This document shows, piece by piece, positions 8,163 to 15,591 of a stretch of DNA of 25,028 nt. This DNA comes from Planctomycetaceae bacterium (GTDB lineage: Bacteria > Planctomycetota > Planctomycetia > Pirellulales > Thermoguttaceae): NCBI GenBank assembly GCA_031256755.1, contig JAIRPZ010000212.1, positions 1-25,028 of the forward strand, given 5' to 3'. The number at the start of each line of letters is the position of its first letter. The stretch's first letter is position 1. The notes under the pieces are model-generated. The model saw nothing but the letters and a program-made list of their open reading frames with translations. It was not told the DNA's origin and did not search any database. Position numbers and translations under genes: made by a program.

Positions 8163-9411
8163 GAATCATCCTTGTTTTCATTCAGAGACACGACACCGGA
8201 CGGCGCGGATTCATCTTCCGGTTGCGCCGAAGTGCAACGTTCAATGCAATTTTTGCAGCAGAAAATACGATTGCGTCAATGAAAGCCGCCCCGGCGTAAC
8301 CAGTATTGTTTTGCCGCCGGCACAGGCATTGACTTATCTTGAATCGGCAATGGAAAAGATACCGGACATTACCGTTGCCGGAATCGCCGGTCCCGGCGAC
8401 CCGCTGGCAACGCCGGACGAAACATTCCAAACACTGCGTCTGGTTCGAAAGCGGTTTCCCGAATTAATTCTCTGTCTGGCAAGCAACGGAATGGCCATCA
8501 GCGGATTTATTGATGAAATCGCCGGATTGAATATTTCGCATGTGACCATTACGCTCAACGCCGTTGACCCGCAAATCGGTGCAAAAATTTATGCTTGGGT
8601 TCGGCACGGTGTCCGGTCATTCCGCGGTACCGAAGGAGCAGAAATTCTTTTCCGGCAGCAAAGTGAAGCCGTTAAATTATTGAAACAAAAAAATATCACC
8701 GTTAAAGTGAATACCATCATTATACCGGGGGTGAACGACCATCACATTGAAGCCGTTGCCCGGTTTTGCAGCGAAAACGGAGTGGATGTCCAAAATTGTA
8801 TTCCGTTGATACCGGTACCGGACACCCCGTTTGCCGGTCTGCCGGTTCTGCCGCCGGAAACCGTTGCCGCCCTTCGGAAAAAAGCCGAACAGCACGTTCC
8901 GCAAATGTCCCATTGTGCAAGATGCAGAGCCGATGCGGCCGGTTTGCTCGGAAAAGAAAATACGGCGGAAATAGAGAGTTTGCTTCGGCAGGCAGCGGTT
9001 ATCAAAACAACACCGAATCGCCCCTGCATTGCGGCGGCTTCTATGGAAGGACTCTTCGTGAACCGGCATCTCGGCGAATCGCCTTCATTATTTGTGTTCA
9101 AAAAAGAGGGGGAAACAATCGTGCTGAATGATGAACGGCAAACTCCGCCGCAAGGATTAGGAGACCGGCGTTGGGAATTGCTTGCCGAAACGTTCCGTGA
9201 TTGTACCGCCGTATTGGTCAGCGGCTGCGGAAAGAATCCGAAGCAAATTTTGGAAAAAAGCGGACTGCATGTCATTACGATGGAATGTCTGATTGCCGAA
9301 GCATTGCCCTTTATTTTTAACGGACGGGAACTTCCGAAGATTTTATTGCGGGAATCCGGCCGGTGCGGACGCGGTGCCGGTTGTACCGGTACCGGCGGCG
9401 GATGCGGATAA
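8155..9411 (+). CDS. nifB: Nitrogenase cofactor biosynthesis radical SAM protein NifB
   Basis: NifB makes NifB-co, the 8Fe-9S-carbide precursor of FeMo-co, from [4Fe-4S] clusters and S-adenosylmethionine. The 418 residues contain the radical-SAM motif CNVQCNFC (Cys27, Cys31, Cys34), AGPGDPLA, and the late CARCRADAAGLLG motif of the NifB core. A NifX-like domain (about 295-395, from PCIAAASMEGLFVN) follows, and the protein ends in a Cys/Gly-rich tail with RCGRGAGCTGTGGGCG, which may hold or deliver iron-sulfur material (inference). A clear Shine-Dalgarno GGAGGG at 8141-8146 lies inside the end of nifEN and supports the ATG at 8155; the 8-bp overlap suggests translational coupling. Confidence 0.97.
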   Translation: MFENHPCFHSETRHRTARIHLPVAPKCNVQCNFCSRKYDCVNESRPGVTSIVLPPAQALTYLESAMEKIPDITVAGIAGPGDPLATPDETFQTLRLVRKRFPELILCLASNGMAISGFIDEIAGLNISHVTITLNAVDPQIGAKIYAWVRHGVRSFRGTEGAEILFRQQSEAVKLLKQKNITVKVNTIIIPGVNDHHIEAVARFCSENGVDVQNCIPLIPVPDTPFAGLPVLPPETVAALRKKAEQHVPQMSHCARCRADAAGLLGKENTAEIESLLRQAAVIKTTPNRPCIAAASMEGLFVNRHLGESPSLFVFKKEGETIVLNDERQTPPQGLGDRRWELLAETFRDCTAVLVSGCGKNPKQILEKSGLHVITMECLIAEALPFIFNGRELPKILLRESGRCGRGAGCTGTGGGCG

Positions 9412-9464
9412 ACTACCGGCACGTTTATTTTTTAATGAGATAACCTTTAACAATTGGATTGACG

Positions 9465-9773
9465 ATGAAAAAACCATCCCATCATATTTTGGTATGCGGT
9501 TCCTTTCGGATGAACGGAACACCGCAGGGCGTTTGCGCAAAGAGCGGTGCGCTCAACTTGTTGCAGTATTTGCAGGAGACACTTGCGGAACGCGGAAGAG
9601 ATGACGTTGCCGTTTCGGCGGTATCGTGTCTGAAAGTTTGCGACCGCGGTCCGGCAGTCGTGATTTACCCCGAAAACTGGTGGTTCGGACATATCAACAG
9701 CGAAGAGGCCATTGATGCCCTGCTCGATTCTCTTGAAAAAGGAGAACCGGCCAAAGAATATCTGCTGGAATAA
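9465..9773 (+). CDS. Thioredoxin-like [2Fe-2S] ferredoxin
   Basis: A 102-residue protein with Cys11 (VCGSF), Cys24 (GVCAKSGA), Cys55 and Cys59 (SCLKVCDRGPAV), the pattern of thioredoxin-fold [2Fe-2S] ferredoxins such as Shethna protein I and the 2Fe-2S subunits of NADH dehydrogenases. The segment VVIYPENWWFG is typical of this family next to nif genes. It is the last gene of the operon, 53 bp after nifB, so an electron-transfer role in nitrogenase or cofactor assembly is inferred. The frame could start at a TTG at 9459, but the ATG at 9465 is preferred. Its stop lies 9 bp from the convergent modC stop. Confidence 0.85.
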   Translation: MKKPSHHILVCGSFRMNGTPQGVCAKSGALNLLQYLQETLAERGRDDVAVSAVSCLKVCDRGPAVVIYPENWWFGHINSEEAIDALLDSLEKGEPAKEYLLE

Positions 9774-9782
9774 TCACGTCCG

Positions 9783-10853
9783 TCACTTCCGCAGCGGCAT
9801 CACATGTTCCGGTGAAACAAAAAAGCGGCGTACTCCGCTGCAAGGCGGACTGTTGACCTGCCAGCCGGTGTTTTCCGAAACAAAACGGACCAAATGTTCC
9901 GTTCCGCCGCCGGAAACAAACAAATGTTCATGCACACGGAACGGTTCGCTTTGAATCCGTTCCGTCCGGCAATCAAAACAATTCACCGTTTCCTTTTCTG
10001 TTTCCTGAATGTGATGCGCCCGGATACCGATGTGAGTGATTTCGCTGTTTAATTGATGCGCTGTTGTTAATTTTAATCCCCAAGCCGGAATCCATAATTC
10101 CTCTTTGGAAATAACGGCGGCCGGAACGATGTTTTTGACACCGGTCAATCTTGCTGCTGCTACTGTACCGGGACGGTAAAACAAGTCGTCTCTCGAACCG
10201 TCTGCGGTGATTTGCCCTTCCTGCAAAACAATAATCCGTTCACAAAGCCGGTAAATTTCGTCCCGGTGATGCGAAACAAAAATCACACTGCCGTTTTTCG
10301 TTTTCTGAAATTCCTGAAGAACTGACGTTAATTCCGTTTCGACCGCCGAGTGCAGATAACTGTCGAGAGCCGAAAGCGGTTCGTCCAGCATGAGCATTTC
10401 CGGCGAAGAAAGCAACATTCGTCCCATTGCAGCCCGCTGCTGTTCACCGCCGCTTAACTTGGCCGGTTTTGCATCGGCAAGGCGTGTCAGCCTCATTTTT
10501 TGCAGCATTTTCTCCGCAAGTTCCGTCCGTAAAGAAAAGGGTTTATCCTTTATCACTATCCGCAGATTATCCCGGACACTCATATTCGGAAACAGCGCAT
10601 AGTGCTGAAACAGCAACCCGGCTTTCCGCTGCTGCGGCGGTAAATTGATGCGGCGTTTGGAATCAAACACCGTTTTGCCGTTGATACGGATGATGCCGGA
10701 GTCCGGGAGCAGCACACCGGCAATACAGCGCAGCGTCATACTTTTTCCGCAGCCGGATGCGCCGAGAATCCCAAGACGTTCGCTTCCCGCCTGAAACTGA
10801 ACCGTCAGCGTAAAATGATGACACTTTTTCCGAATGTCCACTTCTATCGTCAT
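9783..10853 (-). CDS. modC: Molybdate ABC transporter ATP-binding protein
   Basis: ModC powers molybdate import. In 356 residues: Walker A GASGCGKS (31-38), Q-loop (FQHYALFP), signature LSGGEQQR (133-140), Walker B LMLDEPLSALD (154-164) and switch His195 (FVSHHRDE). The C-terminal region (about 230-356) is where ModC proteins carry a molybdate-binding TOBE/MOP domain; here it is divergent and only weakly recognisable. The ATG overlaps the modB stop as ATGA. It is the last gene of the nifA-nifV-modABC operon. Alone, the ATPase could belong to a sulfate or iron importer, but modA and modB beside it settle molybdate. Confidence 0.92.
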   Translation of the reverse strand: MTIEVDIRKKCHHFTLTVQFQAGSERLGILGASGCGKSMTLRCIAGVLLPDSGIIRINGKTVFDSKRRINLPPQQRKAGLLFQHYALFPNMSVRDNLRIVIKDKPFSLRTELAEKMLQKMRLTRLADAKPAKLSGGEQQRAAMGRMLLSSPEMLMLDEPLSALDSYLHSAVETELTSVLQEFQKTKNGSVIFVSHHRDEIYRLCERIIVLQEGQITADGSRDDLFYRPGTVAAARLTGVKNIVPAAVISKEELWIPAWGLKLTTAHQLNSEITHIGIRAHHIQETEKETVNCFDCRTERIQSEPFRVHEHLFVSGGGTEHLVRFVSENTGWQVNSPPCSGVRRFFVSPEHVMPLRK

Positions 10854-11500
10854 CGTTGCAAAGTGTAAGAATTAAGGAATATCATCACGGCAAATGAAAG
10901 AACAAGGACAACAGCAACATAAGCGGCGGCGTTTGTCATTTCGTTTCCTTCGACCGCACTCCATATCGCTGTCGGAATCGTTTGCGTCCGTCCCGGTATA
11001 TTGCCGGCAATCATCAATGTTGCGCCGAATTCTCCCAATGACCGGGCAAAACCGAGTACCGCCGCAGCGATGCAGCCGCTTATCGAGCCGGGCAGCAGAA
11101 TACGGAAAAAAATTGTCTGTTCCGATAATCCCAGTGTTCGGGCGGAATCAAGGATATTGCTGTCGAATTGTTCAAAGGCGGCACGCAGCGTCCGGTAAAT
11201 CAGCGGAAATGCCGCCACCGCCGCTGCAAGAACCGTTGCTTCCCATGAAAAAATAAGACGGCAGCCAAATTTCTGTAACAAATAACCGGCGGGGCCGTTT
11301 TTCCCGCACAGCAGCAGGAGCAAAAAACCGATAACGGTCGGCGGCAGTACCAGCGGCAGTGTGAACACGGCATCAAGAAAACCTTTCCGCCAACTTTTCA
11401 TGCTGTAAGTCCATCGTGCGGCCATCATCCCGAAAACAAAGGCAATGCCTGCCGCACAAACGGAGGTCTTTAACGAAATCAGTATCGGTGAATAGTCCAT
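10850..11500 (-). CDS. modB: Molybdate ABC transporter permease
   Basis: A 216-residue hydrophobic inner-membrane protein with about five transmembrane segments (for example residues 12-30, 43-65, 86-104, 134-160 and 191-210). The cytoplasmic EAA loop that contacts ModC is visible (ARTLGLSEQTIFFRILLPGS), as is the LPPTVIGFLLLLL segment typical of ModB. It starts 3 bp after modA and overlaps modC by 4 bp, so the three transport genes are tightly coupled. Confidence 0.93.
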   Translation of the reverse strand: MDYSPILISLKTSVCAAGIAFVFGMMAARWTYSMKSWRKGFLDAVFTLPLVLPPTVIGFLLLLLCGKNGPAGYLLQKFGCRLIFSWEATVLAAAVAAFPLIYRTLRAAFEQFDSNILDSARTLGLSEQTIFFRILLPGSISGCIAAAVLGFARSLGEFGATLMIAGNIPGRTQTIPTAIWSAVEGNEMTNAAAYVAVVLVLSFAVMIFLNSYTLQR

Positions 11501-11503
11501 AAT

Positions 11504-12295
11504 TCAATCGGCGTTCAATGACGGAAAAGCAAATCCGAATTCCTGAAACACTTTTCGGACATTCGGGGAGGAAAGGTATTTCAGAAACGCACGTCCGCCG
11601 CCGGTGTTCGTTCCTCCGCTGATGACCGCCGCCGGATAAATGACCGGTGTGTGTGTCTTCTCCGGTGCCGCAGCAACAACTTTCACTTTTTCTTTGAATA
11701 ACTTTGCATCCGTTGCATAAACGATACCGGCATCCACCTCATTCAAGGCGACATAAGCCAAAACCGCCCGGACAGAGGCCCCATAAACGGTTTTCGGTTT
11801 CACTTGTTCCGTGATATTGAGCGAGGCAAAAACTTCCATCGCATAAGTTCCGGCCGGTACGGACTTCGGGTCGCCGACGGCTAAACCATTGATTTTCAAT
11901 TTGTCTGTTGCCAAGTCGGCAAACGACGCGACAGGACTGTTTCCTTTGAGAGGAACAATCAAGACCAGCGTGTTTTTCAGCAGTTTTATGCGTGTTTCCG
12001 CAGCAATAAGTTTCTTCTCTGCAAGCACATCCATCCATTTTTCATCAGCCGAAATGAAAACGTCTGCCGGCGAGCCGTTTTCAATTTGTTTGGCAAGTAC
12101 ACCGGAAGCGGCGTAATTCGGGACGATTTTCGTGCCGGGATGCTCTTTTTCGTACAAGACGATGACGGCATTGAGGCACTCCTTCAAACTGGCGGCAGCC
12201 GAAACGGCAATTTCATCGGCCGCCGTTGTAGCGGCGAGGATAAGCAAAAATAATGTTGTTCCAACGGTTCTGTTCATTGTCCTGAAAAAATTCAT
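11504..12295 (-). CDS. modA: Periplasmic molybdate-binding protein
   Basis: ModA captures molybdate and delivers it to ModBC. The 263-residue precursor has a Sec signal peptide (about 1-24, ending LILAATTAA), then EIAVSAAASLKECLNAV, the family's N-terminal ligand-binding motif, plus NYAASGVLAKQIENGSPADVF and the YATDAK region. The frame is open to 12343, but the ATG at 12295 is right: it has Shine-Dalgarno CAGGAGA upstream, gives the signal peptide directly, and overlaps the nifV stop as ATGA. Location downstream of nifV ties molybdate uptake to nif expression rather than leaving it under a separate ModE-type unit. Confidence 0.94.
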   Translation of the reverse strand: MNFFRTMNRTVGTTLFLLILAATTAADEIAVSAAASLKECLNAVIVLYEKEHPGTKIVPNYAASGVLAKQIENGSPADVFISADEKWMDVLAEKKLIAAETRIKLLKNTLVLIVPLKGNSPVASFADLATDKLKINGLAVGDPKSVPAGTYAMEVFASLNITEQVKPKTVYGASVRAVLAYVALNEVDAGIVYATDAKLFKEKVKVVAAAPEKTHTPVIYPAAVISGGTNTGGGRAFLKYLSSPNVRKVFQEFGFAFPSLNAD

Positions 12296-13668
12296 CGTTT
12301 TTCTCCTGAAAAAAAGGAAGAAGAGCCGCCGCGGAACATCCATCGGACTAAAAGGGCTGCTTCCTGTTTTATCTCTTTCAATAACGTTTCCGGTTCGCTG
12401 CCGGAATGTTCGGTTCGATAAACCGTTCCGTTTGACAGTAATCCCTCGGCATACATCCGGTAATGACCGTCAATCCCGACTGTTTGAACGGTTTGCCACT
12501 TGATGCCGGATTCTTGCTGCAATGGTTCCTTTAACAAGCCGAGTTTTCGCAACTGCTCGAAAAAACGGGCGGCAGAAACTGTTCCGGTGTTTGTCTGTTT
12601 GACAAATTGAAATAACGTTTCTAATTGTCTTTCGCTGATTTCGGCAACGCCGTATTGTTTTGCGGCCAGCCGGATACCGGATTTCCCGGAATGTCGGGAC
12701 AAAACGATATGCGGCGGATTTTTCGTAACAGAATCATAACTGTCCGGCGAATATTCAATGCCTTTCTGATGAATACCGGCACTATGTGTGTTGACGTTCC
12801 AGCCGCAAAGCGGGGACAGCGGCGTTGCCGGTAAAACCGCTTCTTTGCGGAAACGGCGGGTTAACTCCGGCAACTTTTCCGGTTTTATGTTCGTTACCGT
12901 TTGATAAATACCGGCATGAGCGAAAAGATTGGCGGCGGTTTCTTCCAGAGACGCATTGCCGGCACGTTCTCCGATACCGCTGACCGTCATTTCCGCTTGT
13001 CCGCAGCCGGATTGAACGGCTGTCAACGTGTTTGCGGTTGCTAATCCGTAATCGTTATGAAAATGAACGCTTAATACTTTTTCGCCGGTTGAGAATTGCG
13101 GAAACTGACGGTTCAGCGATTCCACTGCCGCTTTCACTTGCGGCGGACAAAGGACTCCCCGCGTATCCGCATAATTGACAATTCCGGCACCCGCTTCCAA
13201 CACGGTGCCGATATATTCATGCAAAAAATTGCTCTCCGCGCAGGAGGCATCTTCGCAGCCCGCCTCGACAACGGCATAACCGGCGGCAAAAGAAATGAGT
13301 TCTTTCGCTTGTGCCAATAATTTTGTCCGGCTGATTCCCAATAATGCTTCCCGATGTTCATCACTCACCGGCAAGGTGAGATGCAGGATTCCGTTTTCCG
13401 GCAAGATAGAAGCGGTTTCCCTGATTTCCTCTGATTTTGCCCGGCACATCATCGCTACAGCAGCGGACGTTCCCCGCAATGCGGCGGCGGATTCGATACA
13501 TGCCTGTTTGTCTTGCGGCGAAGACGAAGGAAAACCGGTTTCGACAATATCTGCTCCCGCCTCGGCAAGCAGCAGCGCAAGTTCGGCTTTCTTTTTACAG
13601 CAAAAAGCAAAACCGGCTGCCTGGTCGCCGTCCCGTAATGTCGTGTCGAGAATCCGAAGCGGTTTCAT
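12292..13668 (-). CDS. nifV: Homocitrate synthase NifV, C-terminally extended
   Basis: NifV condenses 2-oxoglutarate and acetyl-CoA to homocitrate, the organic ligand of FeMo-cofactor. The DRE-TIM metallolyase domain is clear: LDTTLRDGDQAAG (residues 8-20, with the catalytic Arg-Asp), the metal-binding HFHND, and GIGERAGNASLEE. At 458 residues it exceeds the usual 370-400; roughly the last 75-80 residues (after the FFEQLRKLGLL segment) have no counterpart I recognise in typical NifV. Sequence alone cannot exclude 2-isopropylmalate or citramalate synthase, but position between nifA and modA strongly favours homocitrate. The ATG overlaps the nifA stop (ATGA), and its own stop overlaps the modA ATG. 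Confidence 0.9.
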   Translation of the reverse strand: MKPLRILDTTLRDGDQAAGFAFCCKKKAELALLLAEAGADIVETGFPSSSPQDKQACIESAAALRGTSAAVAMMCRAKSEEIRETASILPENGILHLTLPVSDEHREALLGISRTKLLAQAKELISFAAGYAVVEAGCEDASCAESNFLHEYIGTVLEAGAGIVNYADTRGVLCPPQVKAAVESLNRQFPQFSTGEKVLSVHFHNDYGLATANTLTAVQSGCGQAEMTVSGIGERAGNASLEETAANLFAHAGIYQTVTNIKPEKLPELTRRFRKEAVLPATPLSPLCGWNVNTHSAGIHQKGIEYSPDSYDSVTKNPPHIVLSRHSGKSGIRLAAKQYGVAEISERQLETLFQFVKQTNTGTVSAARFFEQLRKLGLLKEPLQQESGIKWQTVQTVGIDGHYRMYAEGLLSNGTVYRTEHSGSEPETLLKEIKQEAALLVRWMFRGGSSSFFSGEKR

Positions 13669-15191
13669 TGCAGGTTTCCCTCCCCGCTGATTTGATATTT
13701 TTTGATGCGCAGCCCGATAGTACGTTCCGTAATGCCGAGCAGCCGTGCCGCTTTGGCGCGGTTCCCTTCGGCTTGCCGCAACGCTTCGGTCAACATTTCT
13801 CTTTCGACCGTATCCAGTATCTCCGGCAGCGTTCCGTTCTGTTTGATGACTGTATTTGACGGAGATTGGCGGATTTCTTCGGGCAGATGAAAACTGTGAA
13901 TTTTACCGTCGTGGGTCATGATAACGGCACGTTCAACGGCATTTTCCAGTTCCCGGATATTTCCCGGAAAAGGATAATTGCTCAACATATTTGTTACGTT
14001 AAGAGAAAAAACCGGTTCGGGTTTTCCATACTCTTTTGCGTATCGTTTGGCGAAAACATCGGCGAGCAGCATAATGTCCGGCTTTCGTTCACGGAGCGGC
14101 GGAATCAAAATCGGAAAAACGCTGATTCGGTAATACAAGTCCTGCCGGAATGTTCCGGCACTGACTGACTTTTTCAAGTCAACGTTGGTTGCGGCAATGA
14201 CCCGGACATCTACGTGCAGCGTTTCCGAACCGCCGATTCGTTCAAATGTCCGTTCCTGCAACACCCGCAAAAATTTCGCCTGCAACAACAGCGGTAATTC
14301 GCCGATTTCATCCAGAAAAATAGTACCGCCGTCCGCCTGTTCAAAATAGCCCTTCTGCTGCTGAACGGCACCGGTAAATGCTCCTTTTTCATGTCCGAAA
14401 AGCAAACTTTCAATCAGATTTTCCGGTATTGCCGCACAGTTCACTTTGACAAACGGTTTATCTGCCCGATGAGAAGCATAATGAATATCATTGGCAAACC
14501 GTTCTTTTCCGACACCGGTCTCTCCGAGCAGCAGGACGGCGGCATTTGTACGGCAAACCATGAGCATTTGTTCGCGGATACGGCGCATCCCTTCGCTTTT
14601 TCCGATAGAAGTTCCATACTGCCGCTGCTGCTGCAATGCATTTTTTAACTGTTTGTTTTGCTCTTTCAATTCTTCCAGTTCTTCAATAGTGATTTGACAA
14701 GCGCGGACAAACTGACTGACGAAAACGGCAATGATAGTTAAAAGTTGAACGTTCCTGTCGAGTGTTTCTTTGTGATACGGCAGGTCAATACTGATGGTGC
14801 CGATGACTTCATTTCCGGCACGGATAGGGACGCAAACGAAAGACGTATTTTGTGCTTCTTTCGGCGTTCTGGCACCGGTACGGTTAAGGAATTGGGGTTC
14901 TTCGGCGATACGGGGAATCACGCATGGATTACCGGTTTCAACGACTCTTCCGGTAATTCCTTCGCCGGGCAGATAACAGCCCTTTTTCCACAGGCGGTAA
15001 TCGAGACCGACGGCTTCGGCAATACCGATGGTACCGGTAATGCGGTTCAGTACGGAAATGACTCCCCGTTTGATACCGATTCCGGCGGACATTTTTTGCA
15101 GTAATGCCTGAAAGACCTTATGCGGTTTGCCTGATTCGTTCAAAAGCATACTGACTTCGTAAAGGAGTTGCAGTTCACCGGTACCTTCCAT
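13665..15191 (-). CDS. nifA: Nif-specific sigma-54 activator NifA
   Basis: NifA activates sigma-54 polymerase at nif promoters. From the ATG at 15191 it has 508 residues: an N-terminal GAF domain (about 10-165), a coiled linker rich in Glu/Gln, a AAA+ domain with Walker A GETGVGKE (223-230), the sigma-54 contact loop GAFTGA (270-275) and Walker B GGTIFLDE (288-295), then a Fis-type helix-turn-helix (about 476-501, GNRAKAARLLGITERT). The linker between AAA+ and HTH lacks the Cys pair of oxygen-sensing rhizobial NifA. The frame extends to 15221, but that start overlaps the -24 element at 15205-15220. The ATG at 15191 lies only about 3 nt after the predicted start point; the next ATG is at 15149. 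Confidence 0.92.
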   Translation of the reverse strand: MEGTGELQLLYEVSMLLNESGKPHKVFQALLQKMSAGIGIKRGVISVLNRITGTIGIAEAVGLDYRLWKKGCYLPGEGITGRVVETGNPCVIPRIAEEPQFLNRTGARTPKEAQNTSFVCVPIRAGNEVIGTISIDLPYHKETLDRNVQLLTIIAVFVSQFVRACQITIEELEELKEQNKQLKNALQQQRQYGTSIGKSEGMRRIREQMLMVCRTNAAVLLLGETGVGKERFANDIHYASHRADKPFVKVNCAAIPENLIESLLFGHEKGAFTGAVQQQKGYFEQADGGTIFLDEIGELPLLLQAKFLRVLQERTFERIGGSETLHVDVRVIAATNVDLKKSVSAGTFRQDLYYRISVFPILIPPLRERKPDIMLLADVFAKRYAKEYGKPEPVFSLNVTNMLSNYPFPGNIRELENAVERAVIMTHDGKIHSFHLPEEIRQSPSNTVIKQNGTLPEILDTVEREMLTEALRQAEGNRAKAARLLGITERTIGLRIKKYQISGEGNLQ

Positions 15192-15204
15192 GCAGGATAG
15201 ATAT

Positions 15205-15220
15205 AGCAAAACGTATGCCA
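15205..15220 (-). promoter_or_regulatory. Sigma-54 promoter of the nifA-nifV-modABC operon
   Basis: On the minus strand TGGCATACGTTTTGCT matches TGGCAYR-N4-TTGCW with exact spacing. The predicted start point is near 15194. As NifA is a sigma-54 activator, this suggests autoactivation or activation by an NtrC-like protein elsewhere in the genome. No exact TGT-N10-ACA NifA site is visible in the 150 bp upstream. Confidence 0.85.
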
Positions 15221-15277
15221 AAATCAGAAATCAGGGAGCAACAAGAATTTCCGCTTTTTTGGGTGTCCGGCAATTCC

Positions 15278-15302
15278 GTTAACGACAGAAATGTCCGCTA
15301 AC
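15278..15302. promoter_or_regulatory. Imperfect palindrome upstream of the nifA promoter
   Basis: GTTAACGACA, loop GAAA, then TGTCCGCTAAC: the arms pair except for one A-C mismatch and one bulged base. It lies about 85-110 bp upstream of the predicted nifA start point, where enhancer sites for sigma-54 activators usually lie. It matches neither the NifA site (TGT-N10-ACA) nor the NtrC site, so its role as an operator is inference. Confidence 0.35.
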
Positions 15303-15315
15303 AGCGACAAATTCG

Positions 15316-15585
15316 TTATTGTTGTCCTTGTTCCGAAGTTTTGCGGAGCGAATGCAATTCCGAAACGGGCTTCAAGTCCTCTGTCCGCTCAAATACCCGA
15401 TGTGCCGTCAATGCGGCAACGTTCTGCGCATAATGCCTGACACGCAGTTGGATAAAATCCGGCAATTTATCACGGCACTCTTCGCGGAAGGGATACCACG
15501 TGTCGGCGTTTTCTCTATTTCTGGCATTATAGGTTTGTAGGACTTCCACTTTGGATGTCCAAAATGACCCCTTAATTAGGAGCAA
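15316..15585 (-). other. Unrecognised open frame in the nifA upstream gap, possibly a gene remnant
   Basis: The 400-bp gap 15192-15591 holds the nifA promoter, a palindrome and this minus-strand frame of 89 codons starting at TTG. The part encoding WYPFREECRDKLPDFIQLRV and HYAQNVAALTAHRVFERTED looks protein-like, but there is no ATG and the first codons overlap the leader of the divergent gene at 15592. I do not recognise the family. It may be a decayed gene; a real small gene read toward nifA is less likely. Confidence 0.25.
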
Positions 15586-15591
15586 TACCCC

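Noticed and set aside
12131..12503. Plus-strand frame opposite modA and nifV
   Set aside because: It is a shadow of two conserved minus-strand genes joined by an ATGA overlap.
15192..15221. Ten-codon N-terminal extension of NifA
   Set aside because: It overlaps the sigma-54 promoter elements on the same strand and adds residues unlike the GAF domain start.
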